From Kingdonia uniflora (lineage: Eukaryota > Streptophyta > Magnoliopsida > Ranunculales > Circaeasteraceae): a DNA stretch of 64,000 nucleotides. The notes under the pieces were generated by a model, which saw only the letters and a program-made list of their open reading frames with translations, was not told the DNA's origin and made no database searches. Positions 34,168-45,426 of this stretch are shown piece after piece; within the stretch, counting starts at the first letter, position 1, and each line of letters opens with the position of its first letter. The translations under genes and the position numbers were made by a program. The stretch lies in contig JACGCM010001311.1 in NCBI GenBank assembly GCA_014058105.1, positions 854,501-918,500 on the forward strand, read 5' to 3'.

Positions 34168-35218
34168 CTGACATTTGAAAGGGGTATCAGTCCATCCCAA
34201 TGAATGAAAAGAGATATGTAGACATGTACAAATCTCCATGTGACCGGTTGACTTGTTCTGATAGGATTACAACCCTGATTTAGGCCGTGGATCTAGTCGT
34301 TAGGGTGAACCATGTTAAAGATCTCATGCATCATATGTATGATTGTTTGTTATGTTTATTTCTCACATATAGCTTCATGTTATTGTATATCCTCTATGGT
34401 CCCGTGAAGATGGGGAAAACCCTCAGCTTTTTTTCTTGTGCTTCTGTTTTCTTAGGGTATCAGGCCATGGCATACCATTTATAAAAAATGTTTTGTGATG
34501 GTCAGTAAATCATTTCGTACAACAAAATAACATGTCAGGGGCATATATGGGAATACTATGTTTTGGCAACATGTGGGTTAAGAAGTATAAATAGATTTGC
34601 GTTATTTGAATCCTCTAGTATCCCCCTCAAATTCTTCTGAACCTTCTTTTCTGGCTAGTGGTATATTTGCGTTAAGAAAATAATAAACTTGTTCACATTT
34701 CGAGAAGTTGGTTTAGGTTGGCCATGGCATCAAGAAAAAAATCAAAATTTTCATATTTCCCTTAAGAACTTTCAACAACTTGTTTGGGACATGTTGACCC
34801 AGGAAATAGCCCCATGTCGTCTTTGGAGGCAGTAGCTCGATTTGGAGTGCAAAACTTCTGGTAGTTATTGGTTGTAGCTTTAGGTTGTTGGTAATGTTTA
34901 GCACCGTCCAATAGTATATTCATTAGCAAGTAGTCAAGGTTTAGATTTATACTTAGGGCAGCTTTCTGTTTTATGATCTGCATGGCCTACATAAACTTCA
35001 CCAGTATTTTTTAATTATTTGACTCTCTAGAGGCTTTTCAAACATAATGACTGTAAGCTAAACTTGACAACTTTCTAAGGTTTATTATTTATTAAATTAA
35101 TTGTATCGTGTTACTAAGCAGGCTTTAATGGTTGGATCTTTGAGCTGCAGTTTAGGATGTAATTTGGTTAAGTCTCAGTAGGTGAGCTTATGTTTCTTTA
35201 TTTCGGTGTAGGATAACT
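34168..35218. other. Intergenic stretch and 5' region of the bL36 gene
   Basis: No recognisable coding sequence. The last part contains a pyrimidine-rich tract and TTTCGGTGTAG just before the bL36 start, which could be the acceptor of an intron in the 5' untranslated region. Confidence 0.35.
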
Positions 35219-36441
35219 ATGAAGGTCAGGTCATCAGTGAAGAAAATGTGTGAGTACTGTAGGACGGTTAAGAGACGTGGTAAAGTATTTGTTCTATGCA
35301 CAGCCAATCCCAAGCATAAGCAACGCCAAGGCATGTCCACGTTTGCAAGTGAAGGAATATTAACTCCTGCGTACGTATATTTTTAGAATGTTTTTTTTTT
35401 TATATTGGAGTACAGAATTATACATCTAAGTTATCAAGTAGGCAGTTGATGTGTCCAGTAGAGTTTTCTCGATGGAGAAATCAAAATACTGTAATAAAGC
35501 AGTAGTATTTAACGGAAAAGGTTCTTCAGATGTCTAGGGTCATTAGTATTTTTATCGGGAAAATTATACTGGATTTTTGAAAAACCTCCTTGGTATTGTC
35601 ACTCTTCGTTTATCTCTACATTACTTACTGGACTAATGCACTTTAACCTTACTTCTCAAGACAATTATGACTTGGAAAACTCCCTCATCTGTGGACAAAT
35701 CTGATAATCTTGTTTCCAAATTTTTGAATTTGATCTCATATTAGACTAATTTGCTTATTTTCTCCAGAATTTTAGTCAGAGCGTTGCATGAAAATCAAAA
35801 CTTAGGCATGCTATAATTGGAGACACGCTATCGTTGACAGTCCTACTGAATAAGATTTTCCTATTATTTTTAAGGACAGGTCATTACTAGAATGAAAGTT
35901 TTGTATTTGGCTCTGATAGGAAAGTTGAATGAAAGGCAAGAACTAGTGCGGATATGATTTACGATCAAATCTGTTTTATTTGGCGCAACCACATGCATTT
36001 AGCTATAGTTAAATGCAGATAAAAAGTACAATTTGAACCATTTCATTCGCAAAAATCAGGTTTGTTCATTAGGACAGATTCGTCGATTACATCTTGTCAA
36101 AGTAATTTGGAAACCCCTAAAAAGCAGCTTCGCTTTATCCTCTTTTTTATTAGTGTTGCCAAAAAGGCAAAGCTAAAAATGTGGTTTAAAAAGCTCGAAG
36201 CCCCAAAAAAGTATCAAATCCATATACTGTCATTGTAATACTACATTTGCTTCTTTCAGTAATCTTATTCCTGTGGGTTTTTGATGACAGGTTTTTAGAA
36301 ACGAGTTTGAAGCAGGAGATATCCCCAAGTTATAACTGGCGTGCAGGTCTGGCATCTCTTTTCCCCAAAAAACAGACCCCATCTCTGATTGTTGGAGGGA
36401 GAGTAGGTCTAGCATCTCTTCTATCCAAACAGGACAAGTAG
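35219..36441 (+). CDS. Ribosomal protein bL36, organellar (mitochondrial-type)
   Basis: Two exons: 35219-35370 and 36291-36441, joined at GTACGT and GATGACAG sites; the GC|G codon across the junction is alanine, and the protein is 100 residues. Residues 1-38 are the complete bL36 fold ([20 protein letters not shown], then NPKHKQRQG) with the zinc-ribbon ligands C11, C14, C27 and H33, so it should be assembled into the large subunit of an organellar ribosome. Plants add a tail; here it contains WRAGLASLF and later GRVGLASLL, a short internal duplication. A nuclear-encoded protein of this length and tail fits the plant mitochondrial-type bL36 (At5g20180 class, about 100 residues). An N-terminal targeting peptide is not obvious, as in that family. 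The start is the only ATG that gives the conserved N-terminus. Confidence 0.9.
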
Positions 36442-37688
36442 TCCAAGAAGAGGAACAGATTTGTGAAGATTACAGTCTTTTTGTTCTGGTTGAAAGAGAT
36501 TATATTGTATTGCTTGATATCAAAGATCTGTCTTTTTAACCATCTTTTCATTAATTTCTTCGCCATGGATGTATTGCAACTATATATTTTTTTGAAACAC
36601 ATGTTGGTGTAGAAGTAAATTGTGTTTTGTTTGCCCTCAGATGGTACATTATGCGGATAATGTTCAGTTTAGTAAGGATATTGTTAAAGATCATCTTATT
36701 GTTGTCATTTATGTCACGACAACTTCTAATAATTTTATACATACATGTATTTCACTAAGAGGTTCTCCAAGAGGTTTAAAGTTGAAGGGAAGATCAACTC
36801 TGTAGCGTAAGCCTGAACAAGGAGGCAAGAGCAAGGGGTAGTAAATTGGGTGAAATAAATGAATGTTGATTTTCTTTCTCATTTTGAACTCCCATGTGCG
36901 CTAGTGGGAAGTTAAATTTTGACCTTGCTAGTTGCCTCTTTCGCAAAATAGAAATATTCCTCTTACTAGTAACATCAGAAATATCCATCTTTCACGGTCG
37001 TCTCAGTCTCTGTGATGATGAAGGTTGGATTTGAGTGAGTTGAGCTCCAAATCCTCAAAAAATGTGTTTGGTACTGCATGGATTGAAGGAGAGGTCAAAA
37101 TCAAGGTGTATGCCTTGGTCGCCATCGGCAATGAGAAATCTCCGTCGTACATGTTCAGGGTTCACTAATTGTTTTTTTAGAAAGACAAAACCATATAAGT
37201 TAGGGCTTTATGGGGAGAGTTTTACAGAAAGATAAATATCCCAATAAAGGTTAATATTGTAACCTAGAACAAACACAGGAGAGAGTTTTACAGATAGATA
37301 AATATCCGAATAAATGTTAATATTGTAACCTAGAACAAACATAGGGTTTAAGGTCCCTTTTTCTCATATGCTTAGTGTTCATCTATTATAAGTAGTTTAA
37401 CTTGGTATCCAACAAGAAAGACATGATTTACCTAAAATATATTGCCATATCTTTCAAGCGCACCAAATTATCTAACTCAGATAAGAAGATGACCCCACGG
37501 TTCGGTGTGTAACCCGGGAACTGTGGACCCACGCGGGTACCCGAACCCATCTTTTTGTTCCCTTTTTCATTTCATTAACACCAAACTCTCTCAACCTTCT
37601 CTTCAATTTTAAGCCCTTTGGTTTCTCTCTCTCTCAAACCAAAGGGCATCATCGATTTCAGAGAGAGAGAGAGAGAGAGCAACGAATC
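36442..37688. other. Intergenic stretch between bL36 and the DUF4050 gene
   Basis: Contains the 3' flank of bL36, a 66-bp tandem duplication at 37215-37346, and a CT/GA-rich leader (37620-37680) that ends in a (GA)n run just before the DUF4050 start codon. No further gene seen. Confidence 0.45.
37215..37346. repeat. Two-copy 66-bp tandem duplication
   Basis: 37215-37280 and 37281-37346 match with a few substitutions; both start GAGAGTTTTACAGA and include AATATTGTAACCTAGAACAA. It lies about 350 bases upstream of the DUF4050 start codon. Confidence 0.85.
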
Positions 37689-40600
37689 ATGGATTCAAAG
37701 AGGTGAATTTTGATACCCAAACTTCAATATTTGGATTCAAATGTGTCTCAATTGGTTCGATTTGTGATAAATTGCAGGTTTTTCGCCATGAATTCGTTGT
37801 TTCGCTGTTGTGATCTATGATATAAGAGTGGGTTTCTCTCATTCTTTCTCTCTGCGTGTCTGGGGTGAATGCAAAAGAGCAGATCTGCATCAGTTTGGAT
37901 TGATCAAGTGATTGCATGCATGGGGTGAGCTAAATCTGTTTCTCTCATATTTTAGTTTTTTTTTTAGTTTTGTAGGGTTTAATAGGATCCTTATTGGTTA
38001 AGTATGTTTGGGGTTTGATTAGAATTTGATATTGATTGTTTTAGAATATGTTGGGGACTTGAGGATGTTTTTAGTTAGTATTCCTTGCTTGAGGTTTGGG
38101 GTAAGGTTTTGTTTGAGTAGAATTTAGTTTAACATTGATACCCATTTTGTATTTGTGTTAACATACTAAGGGGTTTTGTTAGTTATTTTAATTGATGTGA
38201 ATGATGGAAAATTGTTTTTTGGAGAAGTCAAGTTGTGTGGGGTTTTGTTTGATTTATTTTACGGGAATGAAGCGCCTATCGGTTGAGAAGTTTAAGGATG
38301 GTTGGAGGTCTATTGTATGTATAACAGGAGCAAGTTTTATTTTGGCTTTATCACAGTAAATGAATTGATATTAGCCTAGTGTAGATTTATCCAATCTCTT
38401 ACAAACTATGCTAGAAATGAATTGACTGGCTATTATTTTTCAATTCTATAAATTTCCAAGTGATACGGATTAGTGGTTGTATTGCTAATTTGACTGAATT
38501 AACAAAAAAATGTAACCTATGCATTCTTTATAGGTTGAATTTTCTTCAAGCCTCTCTAGTACACGTTTGGATGTTGGATTTTTCATGTGTTCTATCAATA
38601 ATCTATATCAAATGTGATATGCTTTGTTTCGATCGAGAATGTCTCGTTTATGTTTTTAGATGTCCTGATTTCTCATCCCTTGCTTTTGATGCATCTCCAT
38701 CTTTCTGAATTAAAAAGAAGAAGAAATTCAGCCAAATGTTCCCAAATTTGTGATTATGGTTTTTATTACCCTCCTATTTCGTATTTTGGATTGGTTATCT
38801 AAACAAGTGATATATTTTTAAATACCAGTGAATCTTGTAGCCAATTTTTAACTTATATAAAATGTTTAGCGACCCCTTACGCTGGATAATGTAGATGTGT
38901 TGAGGGGACCGTTACTTATTGTAACATTTTCCCTACGTTGCTTCACGGTCCTTCCTCATTCTTATGATGAAAGATCTCTATCTATGTGTCTCCTTAGTGT
39001 CCAAAGCGAGTGAACCAGTTACAGTTAACAGCAATGTATTATGTTCAGAAGCTCCAACTGATGAATTTTAGTTACTGTGATACCAATGGGGTATGTAGAG
39101 CTCTGGCATCATGAGACCAGCTGGGGGTGTCAGTTGCCAAATTGTATTTAAATTTGTCTGTGGTGTTAGTTCAGGAGTGCATCTAATGGGGCACGGGTGC
39201 GATGTTGACATAAATTTTGTAGTTCAGTTCTTTTAATTGTAGAAAATAGTTATTGGTTTGCTGGGCCTAATCGTTTTTGTGGTCAAACCTAATTTGCAAC
39301 AGAGCAGAGGTTGCCTAGGATGCTGTGGTAGGCCTACAGCTATTGTGGATGTGCCAACAAAAGGATTGGGAAATCAACGCAGAGTAGTGAGGAAACCGAA
39401 TATTTCGGACGGTATCTGGAGCACCAGCACTGGTGATATGGAAAATAGTGCAATTCAGTCTCAAAGAAGCATCTCATCTATGAACACATCAAAAGGGGTC
39501 GATTCACTTAGTGGTGCTAGTAGCACGAGCAGCCCCCCTGAATTTGTTAATCATGGTAAGTAATTATGACTGCTCAACTGTAATTACTTATGAATGTTAT
39601 CCAATCTTTTATTCAAGTTGCACTAGGCAAGGATTATGTGACATTATTTTACTTATTAGTCTCCATGTGACCAGAGATTACAGCTGACTCGGGCACAATA
39701 TGCAGTTATGCTCATTATTAACTTATTAAGGGGGAAGCCGTAGACAGTTAATAATTAAGAATGAGTATTTAAGAACATTCGGTAATAAATATCAAGTGAA
39801 AGATATCGCCTTGGGAAACAAGAACATTTCATTGCAAAAGGAAACTACATCTGATAGTGTAAAGCTGTTTGATAGTTGGTGAAAACCAACCTGGATCATT
39901 TAAACCATATATACACACATCCCATAAGCTCTCTCAATTGCTGCTAGCTCATAGGCAACTAAATTACAATCTCTGTTGACATGCGAAAAAGGCACAGGCT
40001 CAAATTTACAGCAATTTTGCACTGCAAGATCCGAAACATATTGGGCCTCCCAAAAAATCCCGGATCGTTTGTCCTGCATATAGTTAATACAGTTGTTGTG
40101 TGCCACAGCCAAAAACTCCTTAGCTAGTTGGATTCCTTGGAGATTGCTCTCCATTCAGCCTCCTCCACATTTCTTGACTGAACTTTTTCAGCTCCTGAAA
40201 AAGAAAACATGGCAATACCAATTCTTGGATGTTGCCAAGCTGCATCAGTCATGAATCATGATACTAAATTCATTGGCTTTAAGCAGCTGGCTAACACCCG
40301 TAGAAAGGATAGAATGTGCTTTATGATCATGGTCCCCTTGAATAGATGGTATAATCTGTTGCTAATTTATTTGAAGGATATGTTTGGTGGAAAGAAAATC
40401 TCATTCCTTGTTTCCCAAATTGCACAATAATGGCACAAAATTTGGGAGCCTAGTTATCATTTCTTCCTTGCTATGATTGGCAGTGGACTCCAACTGTCTA
40501 AATGTTCTCTAAGGATTGATGGTATTCCCAGAGTATACACCATTTTTACTGTATATTAACAAGGCTTCTGATTAAAGTGAAATAAGTAAATAATCCACCT

Positions 40601-41078
40601 TAAATTGCGAGATGTCTTTTCTTTTTTTCTGTATGTTATTCATGTAATTATTCCAGAATTATTATGAAAACTGCTTGTTAGAACCAGGGCATGGTGCAAT
40701 GTAGGTTTTTCATGTAGGGTTTTCTGTAGGTTATTCATGTAATTATTCCATAAGTTGGTAATGATTTGGATGGTTGTGTTGCAGGTCTTTTTCTTTGGAA
40801 TCAAAGTAGGCAGAATTGGCTTGGAAATAAAAAGTCGGTGAATAGAGCATTACAAGATCGTGAGCCTAGATTAAGTTGGAATGCGACCTATGACAATTTG
40901 CTTGGAACCAATAAGTCCTTCTCCCAATCCATTACCCTCACAGTACGTTACCTCTTTTTTCTTTGCCAATACCTTATGCTAGGATTGTTGTTTTCTACTC
41001 TGCTAATGGAACTACACTTGGCAGGAAATGGTAGACTTTCTTGTTGATATTTGGGAGCAAGAAGGGATGTACGATTAA
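37689..41078 (+). CDS. DUF4050 family protein (plant-conserved, function unknown)
   Basis: Four exons: 37689-37702 (14 nt), 39308-39555, 40785-40942 and 41025-41078, giving 157 residues. The first mini-exon encodes MDSK and two bases of R; the second begins RGCLGCCGRP, and the reading phase matches only with the acceptor at 39307. Downstream motifs are KGLGNQRRV, SDGIWSTSTGDMENSA, QSQRSISS, EFVNHG, LFLWNQSRQNWLG, PRLSWNATYDNLLGTNK and the terminus EMVDFLVDIWEQEGMYD, all hallmarks of DUF4050 proteins (annotated 'gag-pol-related' in some plants, although they are ordinary host genes). The CxxCC near the N-terminus could be lipid-modified; that is inference. The first exon is less certain than the other three. 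A GA/CT-rich leader precedes the start. Confidence 0.85.
39895..40440 (-). mobile_element. LINE fragment (RNase H end) in intron 2 of the DUF4050 gene
   Basis: Antisense to the host gene. From right to left: HYCAIWETRNEIFF, then MTDAAWQHPRIGIAMFSFSG (about 40200-40265), NVEEAEWRAI (near 40160), and after a frameshift LAKEFLAVAHNN and HVNRDCNLVAYELAAIE (39900-40154). These match the C-terminal RNase H region of plant L1 ORF2. No tail or target duplication is visible. The intron still has proper GTAAGT and GTTGCAG ends, so the insertion need not harm splicing. Confidence 0.75.
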
Positions 41079-41811
41079 GTGATCACGGTCAGACCTCCTC
41101 TTAAATTGTATTATCGAGCAACAGCTTCTTTTCCAACAGTAACCTCTGCATATACCTCATAGGTTTTAACATCTCCTCTGTCTTCTTCAAATCTGATACA
41201 TAAACATCACGGATTTCTATTTTTCAGTTGAAGGCGTCCCATATTTATAGTGACATTGAACTATTCATCATCTGTCCATGCTCCTACTTATCAATGTATG
41301 CAACGAATTTAAATTCTAATTATGCTATGAAATGTGTCCTTTTCCCCGGAAGCCTCTTCTAAATACTGAATGTCTTTCTTTACGGTTCCAAATGTTTGTG
41401 TTACATTTCTTGGAGGTACGACAGATGAGTTCCTTGTGCCCAAAAGCATAAAATGAGCGTCTTGTGCTTCTGCTGACTGAATTGCATTCATGGGAGTACT
41501 TTGGATATTTTACCAGGCATTGCCAAAGTAGGACACCCTCGGATTGATGAACTAGGGGTTATATATAGTGTATTAAATTATGTACTACTTATAGTTTTTG
41601 ATGGTTGGTTTAGTTTTCTTTTGAGATCTTTTTCTTGCAATATCGCTTATATAAAGTCGCAAATTTCTCCCGCCTCTGATCCACCTCCATAATAAATTTT
41701 GTTTTAGCCAAATCTAATAACTACTTTGCTAAGGTAAAATCTATCTCCCTAAATCACAACTAAGTTAAGCTAATTAGGGTACTCTTTTGTTCCACTTGGC
41801 AGCACCAGATG
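41079..41811. other. 3' flank of DUF4050 and upstream region of the HSP pseudogene
   Basis: No coding region recognised; the short frames at 41309-41491 and 41501-41692 have no known domain. Confidence 0.35.
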
Positions 41812-41883
41812 CTTCCAGAAACAAAGAAGCTTTCATGATGTTTCTAACTTCTCCTAGACACTCTAGGAGTTTCTACTATAAAA
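41812..41883 (+). promoter_or_regulatory. Heat-shock promoter (HSE-like site and TATA box)
   Basis: CTTCCAGAAACAAAGAAGC at 41812-41830 contains a perfect TTCnnGAA dyad followed after five bases by GAAnnTTT, the alternating units bound by heat-shock transcription factors. TATAAAA is at 41877-41883, 74 bases before the start codon of the small heat-shock gene. Spacing and orientation are those of plant sHSP promoters. Confidence 0.7.
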
Positions 41884-41956
41884 CCTAAACCCAATCTCTT
41901 TAAATCCCAATCTCTTCTTCTTCACCTTCTCACTTGCGCACACAAAGGCGAAAAGA

Positions 41957-42362
41957 ATGGCTTTAGCACGTTTTGCCCTTAAGAAGAACTTGTACAAGTT
42001 ATCTCCTACTAGTGTTATCTCCAATAGAGACTTTGCATGGTCTCAAGAGCAAAGTTGGGATCCTAATATGGCACTAAGGAGGTCTTTGGCCATCTCTTCA
42101 GATCAGGTTTCTTCAACTGATAGTCCAGATGTTGCGGTTGAAGATCACGGTTGAAGATGGATGCTTAGCAATCAAAGGAGAGCACAAAGAAGAGGAAGGC
42201 GAGGAGGCTGCAAGTTATGGGTACTACGAGACTAAGGTGGTGTTACCAGAAGATGCTAAAGTTGACGAGATCAAAGCTGAGATGAACCATGGTGTGTTAT
42301 GCATTACCATACCGAGAACGGAGAAGCCACAGAGGAATGTGAGAGAGGTGACAATCGTGTGA
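41957..42362 (+). pseudogene. Mitochondrial small heat-shock protein (HSP26.5 type), internally deleted
   Basis: The first frame (41957-42154) starts MALARFALKKNLYKLSPTSV, like the targeting sequence of mitochondrial HSP26.5, and stops after DVAVEDHG. The second frame (to 42362) supplies LKITVEDGCLAIKGEHKEEE, SYGYYETKVVLPEDAKVDEI, the diagnostic GVLCITIPRTEK and a normal C-terminus. Relative to the roughly 230-residue family, about 100 codons are missing, covering the arm region and the first half of the alpha-crystallin domain, and the two halves are out of frame. The junction lies in a repeated GGTTGAAGAT sequence (twice within 42137-42160), which suggests deletion between short direct repeats. 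The promoter is intact, so a transcript may still be made on heat stress, but a working chaperone cannot be encoded. Confidence 0.85.
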
Positions 42363-45300
42363 GGAATACTTGTAGAAGAAGTTTTGTTCTCGGTGTTTTT
42401 AGGGTTTCTTTTGTATGTTTTATCTTTGTTGATCTTGTTGCGTATTGTATGTGCCCTTGGTGTACAATGTATGTTTCTTAATAGCAATTTGTGTTTGGTT
42501 AGAGAAATGCAATTATATTTTTGCAAAAAAAATATATTTTATATTTTGTAGCTGGCCAGACCGTCAACGTCAACACGAACCGAGCAAGCCTACACACAAA
42601 ATCGATGGGCTCAAACCAAACCTCAAACCCCACCAGTGGTGAGATTCAAACCCTTGACCTCCAGATAGTTGTTTACCGTTAGTATTCTTTTGCAATATAA
42701 CTCTTCATGTATTTTACTAGCACTATATCTAGGAATGTGGAATGTGAGTTATTTGCTTTGCAAAACTGAATGAGACACATTAAAGGTACCCGAACCAAAA
42801 CACATGAAAATATGTTGAAGGTACCCGAAATGCATTTAACATGCATTTGCATCCTGTATGACGTTTGCAGCGAACCAAACTGACCACATGTACTTGTAAT
42901 ATATGTAGTTGTCGCGCGGATCACTGATGGATGAGAACTATAGTATCAACGGTGAGCTATGACAAATGTGAACATGTCTTAAATTCCAAAATGCATTTTT
43001 TGACAAGGTCTTTGGGTTTCAATGAGCACTTTTAGTGCAGGTGGCCCATGTGTTTCATACTTGTACATCAAATTCTTAACAACAATTTATTCTCAAGTTA
43101 AAATGCATTATATCAATGACAATCACGTGCAAAATACGCGTGTAGTCTTGAAGCCTCCACCCTTTTCTTTGAAGGCGGGATTCGTTTTCCTTAGAAGTAG
43201 GGTTTGAGAATATTAATTTGCACATTGCTTGCATTATTGGAAACCTAACCTGAGATTTTGGTGTATCCTTGCAAGATTTCACTATTTTTTTTTATGTTAT
43301 CGAAATTTTATATGTAATTGCCGAATTTATTTTTATAATATGGAAATTCTCTGGTTTTATTTCTACCGACATTATGTTCTGCTCTTCTTTGGTCTATTTC
43401 ACATTAGGATTTTGTAGCTCAATGGATATACGACCTGCAAGGCCAAAATATGGAGTGATAAATCATAATTCTAGCATACTAGCATCTACACCATTGCTAT
43501 ATGCCAACAAAACTTGTGAAACAGTAGAGATAAATTCTCTCCACCACGGTGAAGAAGATCTTGACTTGAAAGGCTAAATGGCAGTCGTCCCCTGAACTCA
43601 TCAAAACTCGAAAAAATTTAAGAAATGTAGGATAAGTTAACACGCTTCATCGCCACTAACAAGGCCATGTTTCTCTTATCTTTTGCTTCGTGAAGATACA
43701 ATGTACACTACTGATTACACGTCACAAATGTTTCGACGTGTACATTCATAGAAAAAACATTATTGGTCACTAGTTGCAGCATGAAGTTACATTTAATGGG
43801 ATTGAAGCATCATCTTCTTTTGTTGAACTTTTTAGCGAGCAGGCCAGCATAAATGGTTTTGGCAAAAAGTCTGGATTCATAGAATGCAAGGTTGTTGCCT
43901 GCAAATCACATGTGGCAACTTGTGTTGTGTAAGATAAACATATCAAAGGGAGATACATTCAAATTAAAATACTTCAACTTGTCCTAAAACTATAACAAAG
44001 AAAAAATATACCAACTTGTGGATTGTTGTAAAATTTATTTTCAGTGGAAGAAACACTAAATCCGGCAGAGAAAGCGAGACAAGGAACAAATCCTGAACAT
44101 CCATTCCATCGTGATTTGATTATAGTAAAATTCATTAATTTCTTTTCACTTTGAAATAAGATAAGTCACTCTGTATTCTTTCTTTGGCCCCAACTTGACT
44201 TTGTTCTCCCGTTTTTCTGTATCAGACATTAATAGTGGTTACCAATTTTTCGTAAACCCATTTGTGCCCCTTCCCGTGACAATGAGATATGGTGTTAGTG
44301 TTTTTGTCAAAAATGAGGTTAATCCTGGTGTCGGATACTATTAGAGATTAGAAAGTAAAGTCAAATGTAAGGATAGTTGTTATATAGATGTAAATTAAAA
44401 TTTTCCCTCAGAAGCTGTCAAATTGGAATTGAAAATTAAGGTAGAGTGTGTTGCCATTGTAAGCGGGTATGAATTATGATCCTCTTATTTTAAACTAGTA
44501 CTACTAGAGAGAGTCAGCAAAACAAGGAAGAAAGTTGTTGCAAGTTTAGAATAAGAGTCTAGTTGCATTATCTTCTAATGAATTTATCTACAATCATACA
44601 AATTTTTTAGACCAAATAACAACCGATTCATGTATGTTTCATGGGTTCATGAATTCAACTCATCTCTAAATCCAGAGTCCCAAACATCTGAACCAAAATC
44701 AACCACCTATGCATATGTGGACCCTTCTACTATATATATAGATGTGTTATGGACCCACAATAGAGTTCAGAGAGGTTTTAATAAAAAAAAATTTACAGTA
44801 GAGGTAGGATTGAGGCGGCACCGTCCATTCCCGACTAGAGGGGAAATTTGTTTGTACGGGGAACAAAAGTAGACAATTTGTCTTTGAAAATAAGCTTGGT
44901 GGTGGGTATGTTAGATTCCCCATTAGTTTTTGCCAAAAGATAATAGAATGTCATAATGAAATCAATTCTACCATTCTTATTGTCCAAATGTACGAACTTA
45001 GATACTTCATTTTGGTGTTGAATACCTTTAGATAAAATTTGTTGAATTATAAATTGAGTTACAAAGTGTAAATAATGATGGGGGGATGCACCTAATCTTT
45101 GTTCAGGTATTTTCACAGAGAGAGACAGAGAGAAACTTTTCTAGTTTTATGAGAAGGTGCATGCACTTGTGGTGGGTCAGGCTCAGAAAGTGAGAGGCAA
45201 AGGCAGTAGTATTATAACCTCCAACACAAACACAAACACAATCCTCCTCCACCACCACCACCACCACACACGCTCTCTTCTCCATCTCTCTCTCTTTTTG

Positions 45301-45426
45301 CCCTTTCTAGGGTTAGGGTTTTATCTCTCTCATGCATTTAAACCTTCAAACCTTACTACTACTACTACTACTCATCTTCTTCATCGGCTTCTTCGTTTTT
45401 GCTCTCGAAAGAGGGTTTATTACATC
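42363..45426. other. Intergenic stretch with MITE-like sequence, then EBF promoter and leader
   Basis: 42540-42910 contains GCATTTGCATCC and CGAACCAAACTG sequences related to the MITE-like segment at 14560-14960. The frames at 43269-43577, 44630-44872 and others have no known domain. From about 45110 the sequence becomes a typical plant leader: an (AGAG)-rich block, CCACCACCACC repeats (45247-45268), CT-rich runs and an AGGGTTAGGGTTTT telo-box (45309-45322). No further gene is supported. Confidence 0.45.

Noticed and set aside
42224..42526. 100-codon minus-strand frame
   Set aside because: Antisense to the small heat-shock pseudogene; no domain.
44630..44872. 80-codon frame upstream of EBF
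   Set aside because: No family resemblance, and composition like surrounding intergenic DNA.
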